NCBI RefSeq assembly: GCF_007830335.1
Contig: NZ_VLKU01000002.1
Span: 124,001-188,000, forward strand
Direction of reading: 5' to 3'
DNA from: Paracoccus sulfuroxidans
Lineage (GTDB): Bacteria; Pseudomonadota; Alphaproteobacteria; Rhodobacterales; Rhodobacteraceae
DNA length: 64,000 nt
A program made the position numbers and the translations under genes. A model generated the notes under the pieces. It was given only the letters and a program-made list of their open reading frames with translations. It was not told where the DNA came from and did not search any database. The stretch's first letter is position 1, and each line of letters starts with the position of its first letter. Of this stretch, positions 10,694-18,817 are shown one piece after another.

Positions 10694-11725
10694 TCAGTCT
10701 TCGTAGACTTCGGGCAAGGCAGCAGGCGCGCGTTCCATCCATTCCGGAACCGGCAGGCCCTTGGCGCGCAGGAAGTCCGGGTTGAACAGCTTGGTCTGGT
10801 AACGCGTGCCATAGTCACACAGCACCGTCACGATCGTGTGTCCGGGGCCCATGTCGCGCGCCATGCGGATCGCGCCCGCGACGTTGACGCCGGACGAGCC
10901 GCCAAGGCACAGCCCCTCATGCTCCAGCAGATCGAAGATCACCGGCAGCGCCTCGGCGTCCGAGATGCGATAGCTGTAATCGGGCGTGAAGCCTTTCAGG
11001 TTCTCGGTGATCCGCCCCTGCCCGATCCCCTCGGTGATCGACGAGCCGGGGCTGTCGAATTCGCCGGTGGTGTAGAAGCTGTAAAGCGCCGCCCCTTCCG
11101 GATCGGCAAGGCCGATCTTCACGCCCTTCGGCTGCAGGGCCATGGCGACGCCTGCCAGCGTCCCGCCCGATCCGACCGCGCAGATGAAGCCGTCAACCTT
11201 GCCGCCGGTCTGTTCCCAGATCTCGGGGCCGGTCGTCTCGACATGGGCCTGACGGTTGGCGATATTGTCGAACTGGTTGGCCCAGATCGCGCCATTGGGC
11301 TCGGTCTTCGCCAGCTGCTCGGCCAGACGGCCCGAGTAGCGCACATAGTTGTTCGGGCTTTTGTAAGGCGCGGCGGGCACCTCGACCAGCTCGGCCCCGG
11401 CAAGGCGCAGCATGTCCTTCTTTTCCTGGCTCTGCGTCTCGGGGATCACGATGACCGAGCGGAAGCCCATCGAGGCCCCGACCAGCGCAATCCCGATCCC
11501 GGTGTTGCCGGCAGTGCCCTCGACGATGGTGCCGCCGGGCTTCAGATCGCCCCGCGCGACCGCGTCGCGGATGATGTAAAGCGCGGCCCGGTCCTTGATC
11601 GATTGGCCCGGGTTCATGAACTCGGCCTTGCCAAGGATTTCACAACCGGTTTCCTCAGACGCCTGGCGCAGACGGATCAGGGGCGTGTTGCCGATAGCAG
11701 AGGCAAGGTCAGGGCAAATGCGCAT
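10694..11725 (-). CDS. cysK: Cysteine synthase A (O-acetylserine sulfhydrylase)
   Basis: 343 residues, PLP fold type II. The lysine motif is NPGQSIKDRAA (about residues 38-48), the substrate loop is EGTAGNTGIG (about 69-78), and GSGGTLAG binds phosphate. It makes cysteine from O-acetylserine and sulfide in the cytoplasm. It sits directly downstream of a trgB homologue, as in the tellurite-resistance locus described in Rhodobacter sphaeroides (trgAB, cysK). The local operon order is trgB, cysK, mechanosensitive channel. Confidence 0.9.
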   Translation of the reverse strand: MRICPDLASAIGNTPLIRLRQASEETGCEILGKAEFMNPGQSIKDRAALYIIRDAVARGDLKPGGTIVEGTAGNTGIGIALVGASMGFRSVIVIPETQSQEKKDMLRLAGAELVEVPAAPYKSPNNYVRYSGRLAEQLAKTEPNGAIWANQFDNIANRQAHVETTGPEIWEQTGGKVDGFICAVGSGGTLAGVAMALQPKGVKIGLADPEGAALYSFYTTGEFDSPGSSITEGIGQGRITENLKGFTPDYSYRISDAEALPVIFDLLEHEGLCLGGSSGVNVAGAIRMARDMGPGHTIVTVLCDYGTRYQTKLFNPDFLRAKGLPVPEWMERAPAALPEVYED

Positions 11726-11805
11726 CGGAGGGCCTTTCGATTGGGTTTCATCCCGGGTTTACACGGGCCAGAGGGACAGCGGCAAGAGCGGGCGGGCCAA
11801 TACCT

Positions 11806-12864
11806 TCACCCCTGCCCCAGTTCCGCGAGGATTCGGGGCGCGCTGAGTTCCAGCCAGAGCGCCAGCGACAGCAGCGGTCCATTGCGGATCTGCCCCGCCA
11901 GCGCCATGCGCGTCAGCTCGGCCCGGGGCATCAGATGCGAGCGGATGTCCTCGGCTTCAGAGGCCAGCCCGCCGATCCCGTCGCTGCCATCGGGCAGATC
12001 GGCGATGCCGACGTAAAGGTAAAGATATTCGGCAACCGCGCCGGGGCTGGGATAGTGATGCGGGCCTTCGATCAGGCGATCGATGGTCAGCCCCGCCTCC
12101 TCGACCGCCTCGCGCAGCGCAGCCGTTTCGGGCGTCTCACCCGCGTCAACGCGGCCCGCGACGGCCTCATAAAGCCAGGCCGCGCCATCACCACGCGCCA
12201 CCGCGCCCGCACGCATCTGGTCAATCAGCATCACGCGGTCGCGCACGGGATCCCATGGCAGGACGACCGCCGCATCGCCCGACATGAAGACCGCGCGCAG
12301 CAGCGGGTCCGACCATCCACCGTCATGCAGCTGATGCCGCAGGATCAGGTGATCGACCGAAAAAAACTCGGCATAGGGTTCAGTCACCGCGTCGACATGG
12401 ACGCTGTCCGGGCCTTCGCCAGCGATCTTCGGAAGGCGCGCGGCCTCTTCTTCGGCCCGAATGCGCGAGGCCGCGATCATGCCGATCATCGGCAGGCGTT
12501 TCCTCACGATGTCGGGCGAGACGTCAGCGGGCAGGCGCAGCAGATGCGCGGCAATCGCCACAGCAAGCTTGCCGTCCCAGGGGCCGGTGTCGTCGCCCTG
12601 CCCGACGCCCAGCACCTGCCGCCCGTCGATCTCAACCGTCTCCAGCCCGAAGGCCGCCGCATAGCGCGCAAGCTCTGCCGTCATCGCCGTCTCATAGGTC
12701 TCGACCTGCCCCGAGCCTGCCTCCCACCGCGGCCAGCCGTCCGCAGCGATCCCTGCCCGCGCCCCATCGGTCAGCTTGCCCCGCAACGATTCGGCAGGAC
12801 GCGCGTCGGACGCAAGGAGGTCGCGCAATTCCGGACGTGCCAACGCGCCAACCAGCGCAATCAC
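11806..12864 (-). CDS. trgB: TrgB-like NUDIX protein linked to tellurite resistance
   Basis: About 352 residues from the GTG at 12864. That start is preferred because ALVGALARPELRDLL resembles the family N-terminus and GGAG lies 8 bases upstream; the open frame continues to 13002 with atypical basic sequence. The C-terminal half carries the NUDIX box GRVDAGETPETAALREAVEEAGL, with the acidic EAVEEAG core. NUDIX enzymes hydrolyse nucleoside-diphosphate derivatives. The link to tellurite rests on R. sphaeroides trgB and on the adjacent cysK; the real substrate is unknown. Confidence 0.75.
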   Translation of the reverse strand: MIALVGALARPELRDLLASDARPAESLRGKLTDGARAGIAADGWPRWEAGSGQVETYETAMTAELARYAAAFGLETVEIDGRQVLGVGQGDDTGPWDGKLAVAIAAHLLRLPADVSPDIVRKRLPMIGMIAASRIRAEEEAARLPKIAGEGPDSVHVDAVTEPYAEFFSVDHLILRHQLHDGGWSDPLLRAVFMSGDAAVVLPWDPVRDRVMLIDQMRAGAVARGDGAAWLYEAVAGRVDAGETPETAALREAVEEAGLTIDRLIEGPHHYPSPGAVAEYLYLYVGIADLPDGSDGIGGLASEAEDIRSHLMPRAELTRMALAGQIRNGPLLSLALWLELSAPRILAELGQG

Positions 12865-13047
12865 GAGGCACTCCAGGCCGTTGGACAGGGGCTGGAGACG
12901 GCGGTCCCCCTGCCAGGCCTGCAGAAAATCGGCTTTCTCACCAGTTCGCGCCTTTTTCGGAAAACTTCGCGGATTTTTCTCTTGTTCCCTCTTGCACTTC
13001 AACCCCCTCCCGTCTAAATCCCGCCCTCACCACACCAGACTAAGCGC

Positions 13048-13137
13048 GGAGAGGTGCCGGAGTGGTCGAACGGGGCGGTCTCGAAAACCGTTGAGCCTTC
13101 ACGGGTTCCGTGGGTTCGAATCCCACCCTCTCCGCCA
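13048..13137 (+). tRNA. tRNA-Ser (CGA)
   Basis: A 90-base class II tRNA: acceptor arms GGAGAGG and CCTCTCC, discriminator G, encoded CCA. The anticodon loop CTCGAAA gives CGA (reads UCG). There is a long variable arm (GAGCCTTCACGGGTTC region) and a GGTTCGAATCC T-loop. Confidence 0.97.
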
Positions 13138-13435
13138 TTTGGCCAAAAACGCATGCGTATGATTTCGTTATGAAATCCGCATCAACGTCGCCTAAGCCCT
13201 CCCCTACTGCTTGAGACAAAACAGCGCTGCAATTGGCGCGCAATTCTGTCGTCAACTCAATGCCGACCAACCGGTGGATTGAGCGCAACAAACAACCCGC
13301 CAGATCGTACCGCAATTGCAGCCGCCCCGGCGCAATGCGACCATATGGCCCGACGTTTGCGGAGCGATCGCCCTTGAAACGCAGCGTTCGAAAGGATGAT
13401 AAGGGCCAGTCGATCTTCAGCGGGTGGGGCGCAGC

Positions 13436-14314
13436 ATGGACAGTCAACTCTCGCGCCGTGATGCGGCATGGAACCTGCATGGCGCGCTGTTCATGGTGCT
13501 GGCGATGGCCTGCTTCACGGTCGAGGACAGCCTGCTGAAGGCCGCCTCTCGGACCCTGCCGGTGGGCGAGGTGCTGATTGCCTTTGGAACCATCGGCCTT
13601 CTCATCTTCTCCGCGCTGGCAATCCTCGCGGGTGAGCGGCCCTTCTCCTCCGCGATGCTGTCGAAGGTCATGCTGACCCGCTCGGCCTTCGAGATCGTGG
13701 GGCGGCTGTTCTTCATGTTGGCCATCGCGCTGACGCCGCTTTCGACCGCCTCGGCGATCCTGCAGGCCACGCCGCTGGTGGTGATCGCGGGGGCCGCCCT
13801 GGTCTTTCATGAGCGCGTGGGTCCCGCCCGCTGGGCCTCGGTCGCCATCGGCTTTGTCGGCGTGCTGCTGATCCTGCGCCCGGGGACCGAGGGCTTCGGC
13901 CTTCTGTCGATCTTCGCGGTGATCGCGACGTTGGGTTTCGCGGGCCGCGACCTCGCGACCCGCGCGGCGCCCGTCTCCATGTCGCATCGCCAACTGGGCG
14001 TGCTGGGCTTCCTCATGCTGATCGTCTCGGGCCTGATCGCCCTGCCCTTCGGCCCTGCACCGGTCTGGCCCGGCGGGGCAGCCGCGGCCAGCGTGATCGC
14101 CGGATCGCTGAGCGGGGTCATCGCCTATACTTCGCTGACCATCGCCATGCGGACGGGCGAGGTCGGGGCGGTCACGCCCTTCCGCTATACCCGGCTGGTC
14201 TTCGCGATGATCGCGGGCATCGTGGCCTTCGGCGAGCGGCCGGACATCTGGACCATCGCGGGGGCGGCCCTCATCATCATCGCCGGTGTTGCCGCGCTGA
14301 CCAGATCGAAATAG
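13436..14314 (+). CDS. DMT-superfamily (EamA) exporter
   Basis: 292 residues from the ATG at 13436 (MDSQLSRRDAAWNLHG) with about ten TM helices in two EamA repeats. Conserved features include STASAILQATPLVVIAGAALVFHERVG in the first repeat and PFRYTRLVFAMIAGIVAFGERP in the second. It probably exports small metabolites from the cytoplasm; no substrate can be named. The roughly 300 bases between tRNA-Ser and this gene hold nothing I can identify. It appears to be the last chromosomal gene before the ICE. Confidence 0.85.
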   Translation: MDSQLSRRDAAWNLHGALFMVLAMACFTVEDSLLKAASRTLPVGEVLIAFGTIGLLIFSALAILAGERPFSSAMLSKVMLTRSAFEIVGRLFFMLAIALTPLSTASAILQATPLVVIAGAALVFHERVGPARWASVAIGFVGVLLILRPGTEGFGLLSIFAVIATLGFAGRDLATRAAPVSMSHRQLGVLGFLMLIVSGLIALPFGPAPVWPGGAAAASVIAGSLSGVIAYTSLTIAMRTGEVGAVTPFRYTRLVFAMIAGIVAFGERPDIWTIAGAALIIIAGVAALTRSK

Positions 14315-14449
14315 GCCTTTTTTTGAGCTTCGCTCTTTCGCCGCCGGCAAAGCGACGCGTGACGCAGGCGTCCGGGAAGCCGTGAAATGCGCCAATCTGT
14401 GCGCCGCCATCAATCGACGACGCAGAGAGCCCAGCAATGTCCTGATATC

Positions 14450-14461
14450 AATGGCGCGCCC
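14450..14461. other. Candidate attL core
   Basis: AATGGCGCGCCC here matches AATGGCGCACCC at 59226-59237 (11 of 12), where the recombinase gene meets the tRNA-Arg 3' end. Large serine recombinases need only very short identical cores, so this is plausible, but a match this short can arise by chance in GC-rich DNA. Confidence 0.3.
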
Positions 14462-14522
14462 CACCGGGTGAAGATGACAACTACGTTTACTCCATAGCCC
14501 TATAAATCAGGGTTCGAGAACT

Positions 14523-14558
14523 GACCGGAAACCAATGGTATTACAATGGGTTCCGGTC
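14523..14558. repeat. Inverted repeat in the left end of the ICE
   Basis: Arms GACCGGAAACC and GGGTTCCGGTC pair at 10 of 11 positions around a 14-base AT-rich centre (AATGGTATTACAAT). It could be a recombinase or directionality-factor site, or a transcription terminator between the DMT gene and the island (TATTCGTTTTC follows). Confidence 0.5.
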
Positions 14559-14758
14559 TATTCGTTTTCACCATGTGTTTCTGCGGACCCGGCCCTACAG
14601 CGCCGGGACATTGTCACTGGCGGCTCTTCACAGCGCAATGAATAGCGCGTTCGCTTCGGGCCGGCAGTTTATTCAGGCATCCATGATTTTGCGGCACCCA
14701 GCGGTTTTCAGCGGAACTTATGTGGCTAACGGCGGCAATTCGGATGTTGGGCGCTAAG

Positions 14759-16384
14759 TCACTCGGCGGCGTCCAACTCGTCATCCAACGAGACGACTTC
14801 AATCGCCGGACCTTTAAACTCCGGCAATTTAGATCTCGTAGGAACCATCCATGACTGCACTTTTCCTGCGGCCTCGTCGGCTTCGAATTGCTTGGCGACT
14901 TCGGCAAGCGGGTGACGGAAGAAATGCTGGTTGAGAGCGTCGGCAAGGGCCTTCTCTTTGCCCGCCCTCGCCAGCGCCAGAACCGCATCGCCGTCCTTCC
15001 AGTCGATCTTCGCCTTTACGCGGCGGACCTGTTCCTCTTTCAGTTTCGCCAGCGCATCAGGTGCGATGCTGCCACTCGTCCAGATTTCGAAGCGCTGCTC
15101 TGCCTCGCGTAAATACCCGTGCTGAGCGTAATGAGCGCGGAATGTGGGAATCTTCGCGAGCCATTCCTCCACCTCTGCCAGACTCAACACACCGCCCGGC
15201 TCTTTACCTTTGCATTCAATGGCCGTGACGACTGCGTTCTGGTTGGTGATCGTCTGAACGTCGATATCCGCTGTCTTCCCGGTGCTCGGGTCTTTGGCGG
15301 TGACGCCCATATCCATCGTCATGGCTGTGCGCCTTGCAAGATAGCCCGCCACCATCTCAAACAGGATGCCCCGAAGGTTCTTGTTGCGTCCTTCGATATC
15401 AAACAGGTTGTTCAACAGCATGGTGAGGCGTTCGGGGCTCGATGATGCATATTTCGCGGCATTCTTGAGCACTTCGCAGAGCGAGGCGATTGCCTCCCCG
15501 ACACGCCTCCCGAACAGGTCTTTGGGGGTTGCCAGCATAACACCCGCCGCATGTCCTGCGGTCATTGCTTCACCCGTGAAGCCTTCCGCGACGATGATCG
15601 ACAGAATGCCGATATCCTTGAAGCTGGCTTTGAGAACGCGAGCTTTGCGGATGAAGAACTGAATCTCATGGACGGTCAAAATGCCTTCGGCGAAAACGTC
15701 CGCCACAACGAAACCCGGTTTGCTTGCCGATCCCTGCAACGGTAGGAGATAGCTCGGCCCGGCAAGATCGAATGCGAAAGGCCCGATCGGCTTCAAATCT
15801 TCGTCGCCCCGGATGCGGATAGCGTTGTAGCTCGCGAGGCCAATTTTTCGGCACCATTCGCGCAGGCCATCCAGCAAGACACGTTCCGTAATGTCCCGCG
15901 CCCGCATGGCAGCGGGTGTGCCCATGGCCAAGCTCGGAGCCGTGTGGAAACAGCGGCCATATTCCGGGTCGTGGAATTCCTTGAGGAAGTCGGACTTTAT
16001 GAGACGGCTGGCGACCGTATCAGCCGGGACTTGCCCGGTCTTGGGCCTGACCGTCGCACCGCTTACAACCGCGAATTGCTCGGCAGGAATCATGCCCCCC
16101 CGCGCGATCACGCCGTCGATAGCCGCCGCCGTAATCGAATTGGTTTCGCGGAGATCGCGCTGGAAATTTTGCCAGAACCGTTCGCCGTTACGATCCTTCT
16201 CCAGATAAAGGAACGCCTCGCGCTTAGGCAGGAGCGGAACAGGAAAGCTGCGGATCGGCGGCTTGGCTCGCGATACGCGCTGACGCGCTGCCTCTGCGGA
16301 TAAACCAGATGCGACAAGTGCCTCAACGATCCGTGAGGAACGTGAGGGACCATGTTCGGAAAGGTACTGCGCAACGCTGGTCAT
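14759..16384 (-). CDS. Winged-helix/PD-(D/E)XK-like protein beside the R-M operon
   Basis: 541 residues from the ATG at 16384 (GTG at 16396 is an alternative). The first about 45 residues look like a winged helix (MTSVAQYLSEHGPSRSSRIV, then LSAEAARQRVSRA). In the C-terminal half GILFEMVAGYLARR, a D-x-D segment (TADIDVQ) and AIECKGKE (E390-C-K392) are spaced like the catalytic core of a restriction-type nuclease. It is divergent from the HigA-Mod-Res operon across 282 bases. I do not recognise a named family. A defence or regulatory role is inferred only from the nuclease-like motif and location. Confidence 0.6.
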   Translation of the reverse strand: MTSVAQYLSEHGPSRSSRIVEALVASGLSAEAARQRVSRAKPPIRSFPVPLLPKREAFLYLEKDRNGERFWQNFQRDLRETNSITAAAIDGVIARGGMIPAEQFAVVSGATVRPKTGQVPADTVASRLIKSDFLKEFHDPEYGRCFHTAPSLAMGTPAAMRARDITERVLLDGLREWCRKIGLASYNAIRIRGDEDLKPIGPFAFDLAGPSYLLPLQGSASKPGFVVADVFAEGILTVHEIQFFIRKARVLKASFKDIGILSIIVAEGFTGEAMTAGHAAGVMLATPKDLFGRRVGEAIASLCEVLKNAAKYASSSPERLTMLLNNLFDIEGRNKNLRGILFEMVAGYLARRTAMTMDMGVTAKDPSTGKTADIDVQTITNQNAVVTAIECKGKEPGGVLSLAEVEEWLAKIPTFRAHYAQHGYLREAEQRFEIWTSGSIAPDALAKLKEEQVRRVKAKIDWKDGDAVLALARAGKEKALADALNQHFFRHPLAEVAKQFEADEAAGKVQSWMVPTRSKLPEFKGPAIEVVSLDDELDAAE

Positions 16385-16588
16385 AGGGCATGTCACACTA
16401 CTTAATTTATTAATACAACTACCTACATGCCCCTCGTTTTCAACGCGGTATCCAGAGTTGTTTTAAATCAATGTCTTAGATGGCTGTTTCCGGGCCCGAT
16501 TTTTTGGCCTCTGTCACAATGGTTTTTGGAGTCATGCTTTTGGCCTGCTTTCGCACCCGAAAATAAGTGCTGGGCACTGCCATATTCC

Positions 16589-16605
16589 GTAAAGCGTTAC
16601 TTTAC
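16589..16605. promoter_or_regulatory. Palindromic operator candidate upstream of the HigA-like gene
   Basis: GTAAAGCGTTACTTTAC is a perfect 6-bp inverted repeat around a 5-base centre, 61 bases before the HigA-like start and in the shared upstream region of two divergent units. HigA proteins usually bind such palindromes in their own promoter. Confidence 0.5.
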
Positions 16606-16666
16606 AGGCAACGTTACGTCCGATACGCTGCATCCGACTCAATGAACATTCAACGGGCAACGCGCG

Positions 16667-16990
16667 ATGACCGACGAGGATGACCTTCGGCTGAAGACGC
16701 CCGCCCATCCGGGTGGCTTCGTGAAGCAAGAGGTCTTGAAACCGCTCGGCCTGTCGGTGACAGAGGCGGCGGATGCGCTAGGCGTCACGCGACCGGCACT
16801 GTCGGCGCTCCTGAACGAGCGCGCGCACCTGTCGCCGGACATGGCGATCCGAATTGAAAAAGCCTTCGGCGTCTCGATGGAGACGCTGATGCGCATGCAA
16901 AACAGCTACGACATCGCCCAGGCCCGCAAGCGGGAAGCGGAGATCAAGGTCGAGCGATACACTGGAATGACGATGAAGGGGCGGGCATGA
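16667..16990 (+). CDS. HigA-type XRE regulator/antitoxin-like protein
   Basis: 107 residues matching the HigA addiction-module antidote pattern: LKTPAHPGGFVKQEVLKPLGLSVTEAADALGVTRPALSALLNERAHLSPDMAIRIEKAFGVSMETLMRMQ. The HTH is at about residues 31-52. No HigB-like toxin lies upstream (the 16427-16645 frame does not resemble one). Its TGA overlaps the mod ATG, so it is translationally coupled to the methyltransferase. Its likely job is timing or repressing the R-M operon, like controller proteins; the toxin partner seems absent. Confidence 0.8.
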   Translation: MTDEDDLRLKTPAHPGGFVKQEVLKPLGLSVTEAADALGVTRPALSALLNERAHLSPDMAIRIEKAFGVSMETLMRMQNSYDIAQARKREAEIKVERYTGMTMKGRA

Positions 16991-18813
16991 CGGAGCTGAG
17001 TTTCAAGGGCAAAGAGTTTGTTTATAACCACCATCTGGCGGTGCCCTTCCGTCCGCTCGTGCCCGATGAAAGCAAGGGCATCGGTCCTGTCGCGCTTGAC
17101 GGCAACCTCGTCATCCACGGCGACAACCTGCACGCGCTGAAAGCGCTCCTGCCGCTCTACGCGGGCAAGGTGGACTGCATCTTTATCGATCCGCCGTACA
17201 ACACCGGCAACGAGGGATGGTGCTACGACGATAACGTCAATGCGCCAATGATCCGGGAGTGGCTGGAGTCCAATCCGGTCGGTGTTGAGGACGGCCTACG
17301 TCATGACAAATGGTGTGCCATGATGTGGCCGCGCCTTCGGATGCTCCATGAGCTGCTGGCGGACCATGGCGTCATCTTTATAACCATCGATGATAACGAG
17401 GCGCACCGCCTCACAAATATTTGCTGCGAAATATTCGGTGAGGAAAATCATGTCGCCACCTTTATCTGGCGGAAAGTTGATAGCCCGAACGATAACAAGG
17501 TAGCTATCACACCCGACCATGATTACGTCCTCTGCTTTGCGCGCGATATTGGCTCTGCAAAGTTCAAGAGGATGATCGCCCCGTCCATCCTGAAAGCTTA
17601 TCCGAACCGAGACGAGAACGGACGCCCTTTTAGAGATCGCCTTCTGAAGAAGAACGGACGGGCGAGTCTCCGCCGTGATCGGCCGACCATGTTCTTCCCG
17701 CTTGAAGACCCCGATGGAAATGAGGTTTTCCCCATACATGATAACGGGGAAGAAGCGCGATGGTCGATGGGGAAGAAGGGCATCAAGAAACACAAAGATG
17801 CCGGTACATTGATCTGGAAGAGGATCGAAAAGCTCGGACGTGAAGTGTGGGAGCCTTACACCCGCGAGTTTGCGCCCGAGGACGATCCCACGCGGCCGTT
17901 TCCAACGATTTGGAGCGACGTGGATACGATGCGGCAGGCCAAGGCCATGCTCAGGAACATATTTGGCACGTCTGATTTGTTCGACACGCCGAAAACCGTG
18001 AAGCTTCTGGACAGGATCATCGACATTGCTGCCGATGATGACGCAATTATCCTAGATTCCTTTGCGGGTTCTGCAACAACGGCTCACGCCGTGCTCGAAG
18101 CCAACAAGCGCGACGGCGGCAATCGCCGCTTCATTCTCGTGGAAATGGAGGAATATGCCGACAGCCTGACGGCAGAGCGCGTCCGGCGTGTCATCAACGG
18201 CTATGATTTCGAGGGCACACAGCGAACAGAGATGTTGCGGGAGCGGCTGAACTGGCGCGCGCTCAGCAATGCCGGAGAGCTGGCGCACAAGGTCGAAGGC
18301 ATCGAGAACCTGCACGGCCACGATTACGACCGCATCAAGAAGGAAGTGAAAGACGGCGAGCTGATCGTCACCGGCGAAAAGACGGTGGCGGAACGTGCAG
18401 AAGGTCTTGGCGGCACCTTCACCTATTGCACCCTCGGCGATCCCGTCGAGCTGGACAAGGTGCTGAGCGGTGAAACCCTGCCGCCCTATGCCGGCCTCGG
18501 CGCGGCGCTGTTCCACATGGCGACCAATCACGCGCTCGATCCCGCCGCCGTGCGCGAGGATGATTTCTATCTCGGTGCCATGGAAGGCCAGCATGTCTGG
18601 CTGATCTACAAGCCCGATCTCGACTGGTTGAAGTCGCCGGAAGCGGCGTTGACGCTGGCGCGCGCCAAGGCATTCGCCGCGTCCGATCCGGACAAGCGCC
18701 ACCTTGTCTTCGCCCCGGCGCGCTTCGTGAGCCAGAAGATGCTGGCGGAACAGAACATCCCCGTGGAGTTCGTGCCGCTGCCCTTCGCGCTCTATCGGAT
18801 AGATCGGAGCTGA
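16987..18813 (+). CDS. mod: Type III restriction-modification DNA methyltransferase (Mod)
   Basis: 608 residues. Motif IV DPPYN at residues 68-72 precedes motif I (DSFAGSATT at 357-365), the beta-class order typical of Mod subunits; it should make N6-methyladenine using S-adenosylmethionine. The intervening region holds the probable target-recognition part. It overlaps the HigA-like gene by 4 bases and ends 4 bases before res. In classical type III systems Mod provides sequence recognition for both methylation and restriction; the target sequence cannot be deduced. Confidence 0.9.
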   Translation: MTELSFKGKEFVYNHHLAVPFRPLVPDESKGIGPVALDGNLVIHGDNLHALKALLPLYAGKVDCIFIDPPYNTGNEGWCYDDNVNAPMIREWLESNPVGVEDGLRHDKWCAMMWPRLRMLHELLADHGVIFITIDDNEAHRLTNICCEIFGEENHVATFIWRKVDSPNDNKVAITPDHDYVLCFARDIGSAKFKRMIAPSILKAYPNRDENGRPFRDRLLKKNGRASLRRDRPTMFFPLEDPDGNEVFPIHDNGEEARWSMGKKGIKKHKDAGTLIWKRIEKLGREVWEPYTREFAPEDDPTRPFPTIWSDVDTMRQAKAMLRNIFGTSDLFDTPKTVKLLDRIIDIAADDDAIILDSFAGSATTAHAVLEANKRDGGNRRFILVEMEEYADSLTAERVRRVINGYDFEGTQRTEMLRERLNWRALSNAGELAHKVEGIENLHGHDYDRIKKEVKDGELIVTGEKTVAERAEGLGGTFTYCTLGDPVELDKVLSGETLPPYAGLGAALFHMATNHALDPAAVREDDFYLGAMEGQHVWLIYKPDLDWLKSPEAALTLARAKAFAASDPDKRHLVFAPARFVSQKMLAEQNIPVEFVPLPFALYRIDRS

Positions 18814-18817
18814 CGCC

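Larger units (their letters stand above)
14315..14758. other. 444-bp intergenic stretch at the left ICE boundary
   Basis: No convincing gene. Codon-like frames here (for example 14575-14757) lack a ribosome site or family resemblance. It holds a T-rich run after the DMT gene, a short motif shared with the right end (14450-14461) and an 11-bp inverted repeat (14523-14558). The chromosome/ICE junction should lie in it. Confidence 0.6.

Noticed and set aside
7794..10706. A 970-codon plus-strand frame over the mechanosensitive channel gene
   Set aside because: It is a shadow of the minus-strand MscS-type gene, with Arg/Gln/His-rich nonsense-like sequence.
12865..13002. 46-residue N-terminal extension of the TrgB-like protein
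   Set aside because: It is Lys/Arg-rich and unlike the family, while GTG 12864 has a ribosome site at good distance.
13048..13137. tRNA-Ser as the ICE integration site
   Set aside because: A chromosomal-looking DMT gene follows it and no recombinase or island gene is nearby; the recombinase lies against tRNA-Arg at the other end.
13040..14464. A 474-codon minus-strand frame across the tRNA-Ser and DMT exporter
   Set aside because: It covers a certain tRNA and is antisense to a well-formed membrane transporter; its composition (Arg/Gly/Asp/Gln runs) is typical of an opposite-strand shadow in GC-rich DNA.
14575..14757. Small plus-strand ORF at the left end of the island
   Set aside because: No ribosome site, no recognisable family, and a biased antisense of unknown DNA; not supported as a gene.
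16427..16645. Possible HigB toxin upstream of the HigA-like gene
   Set aside because: The 72-codon frame has no HigB features (no RelE-like basic core) and overlaps the operator-like palindrome, so the HigA gene is treated as an orphan.
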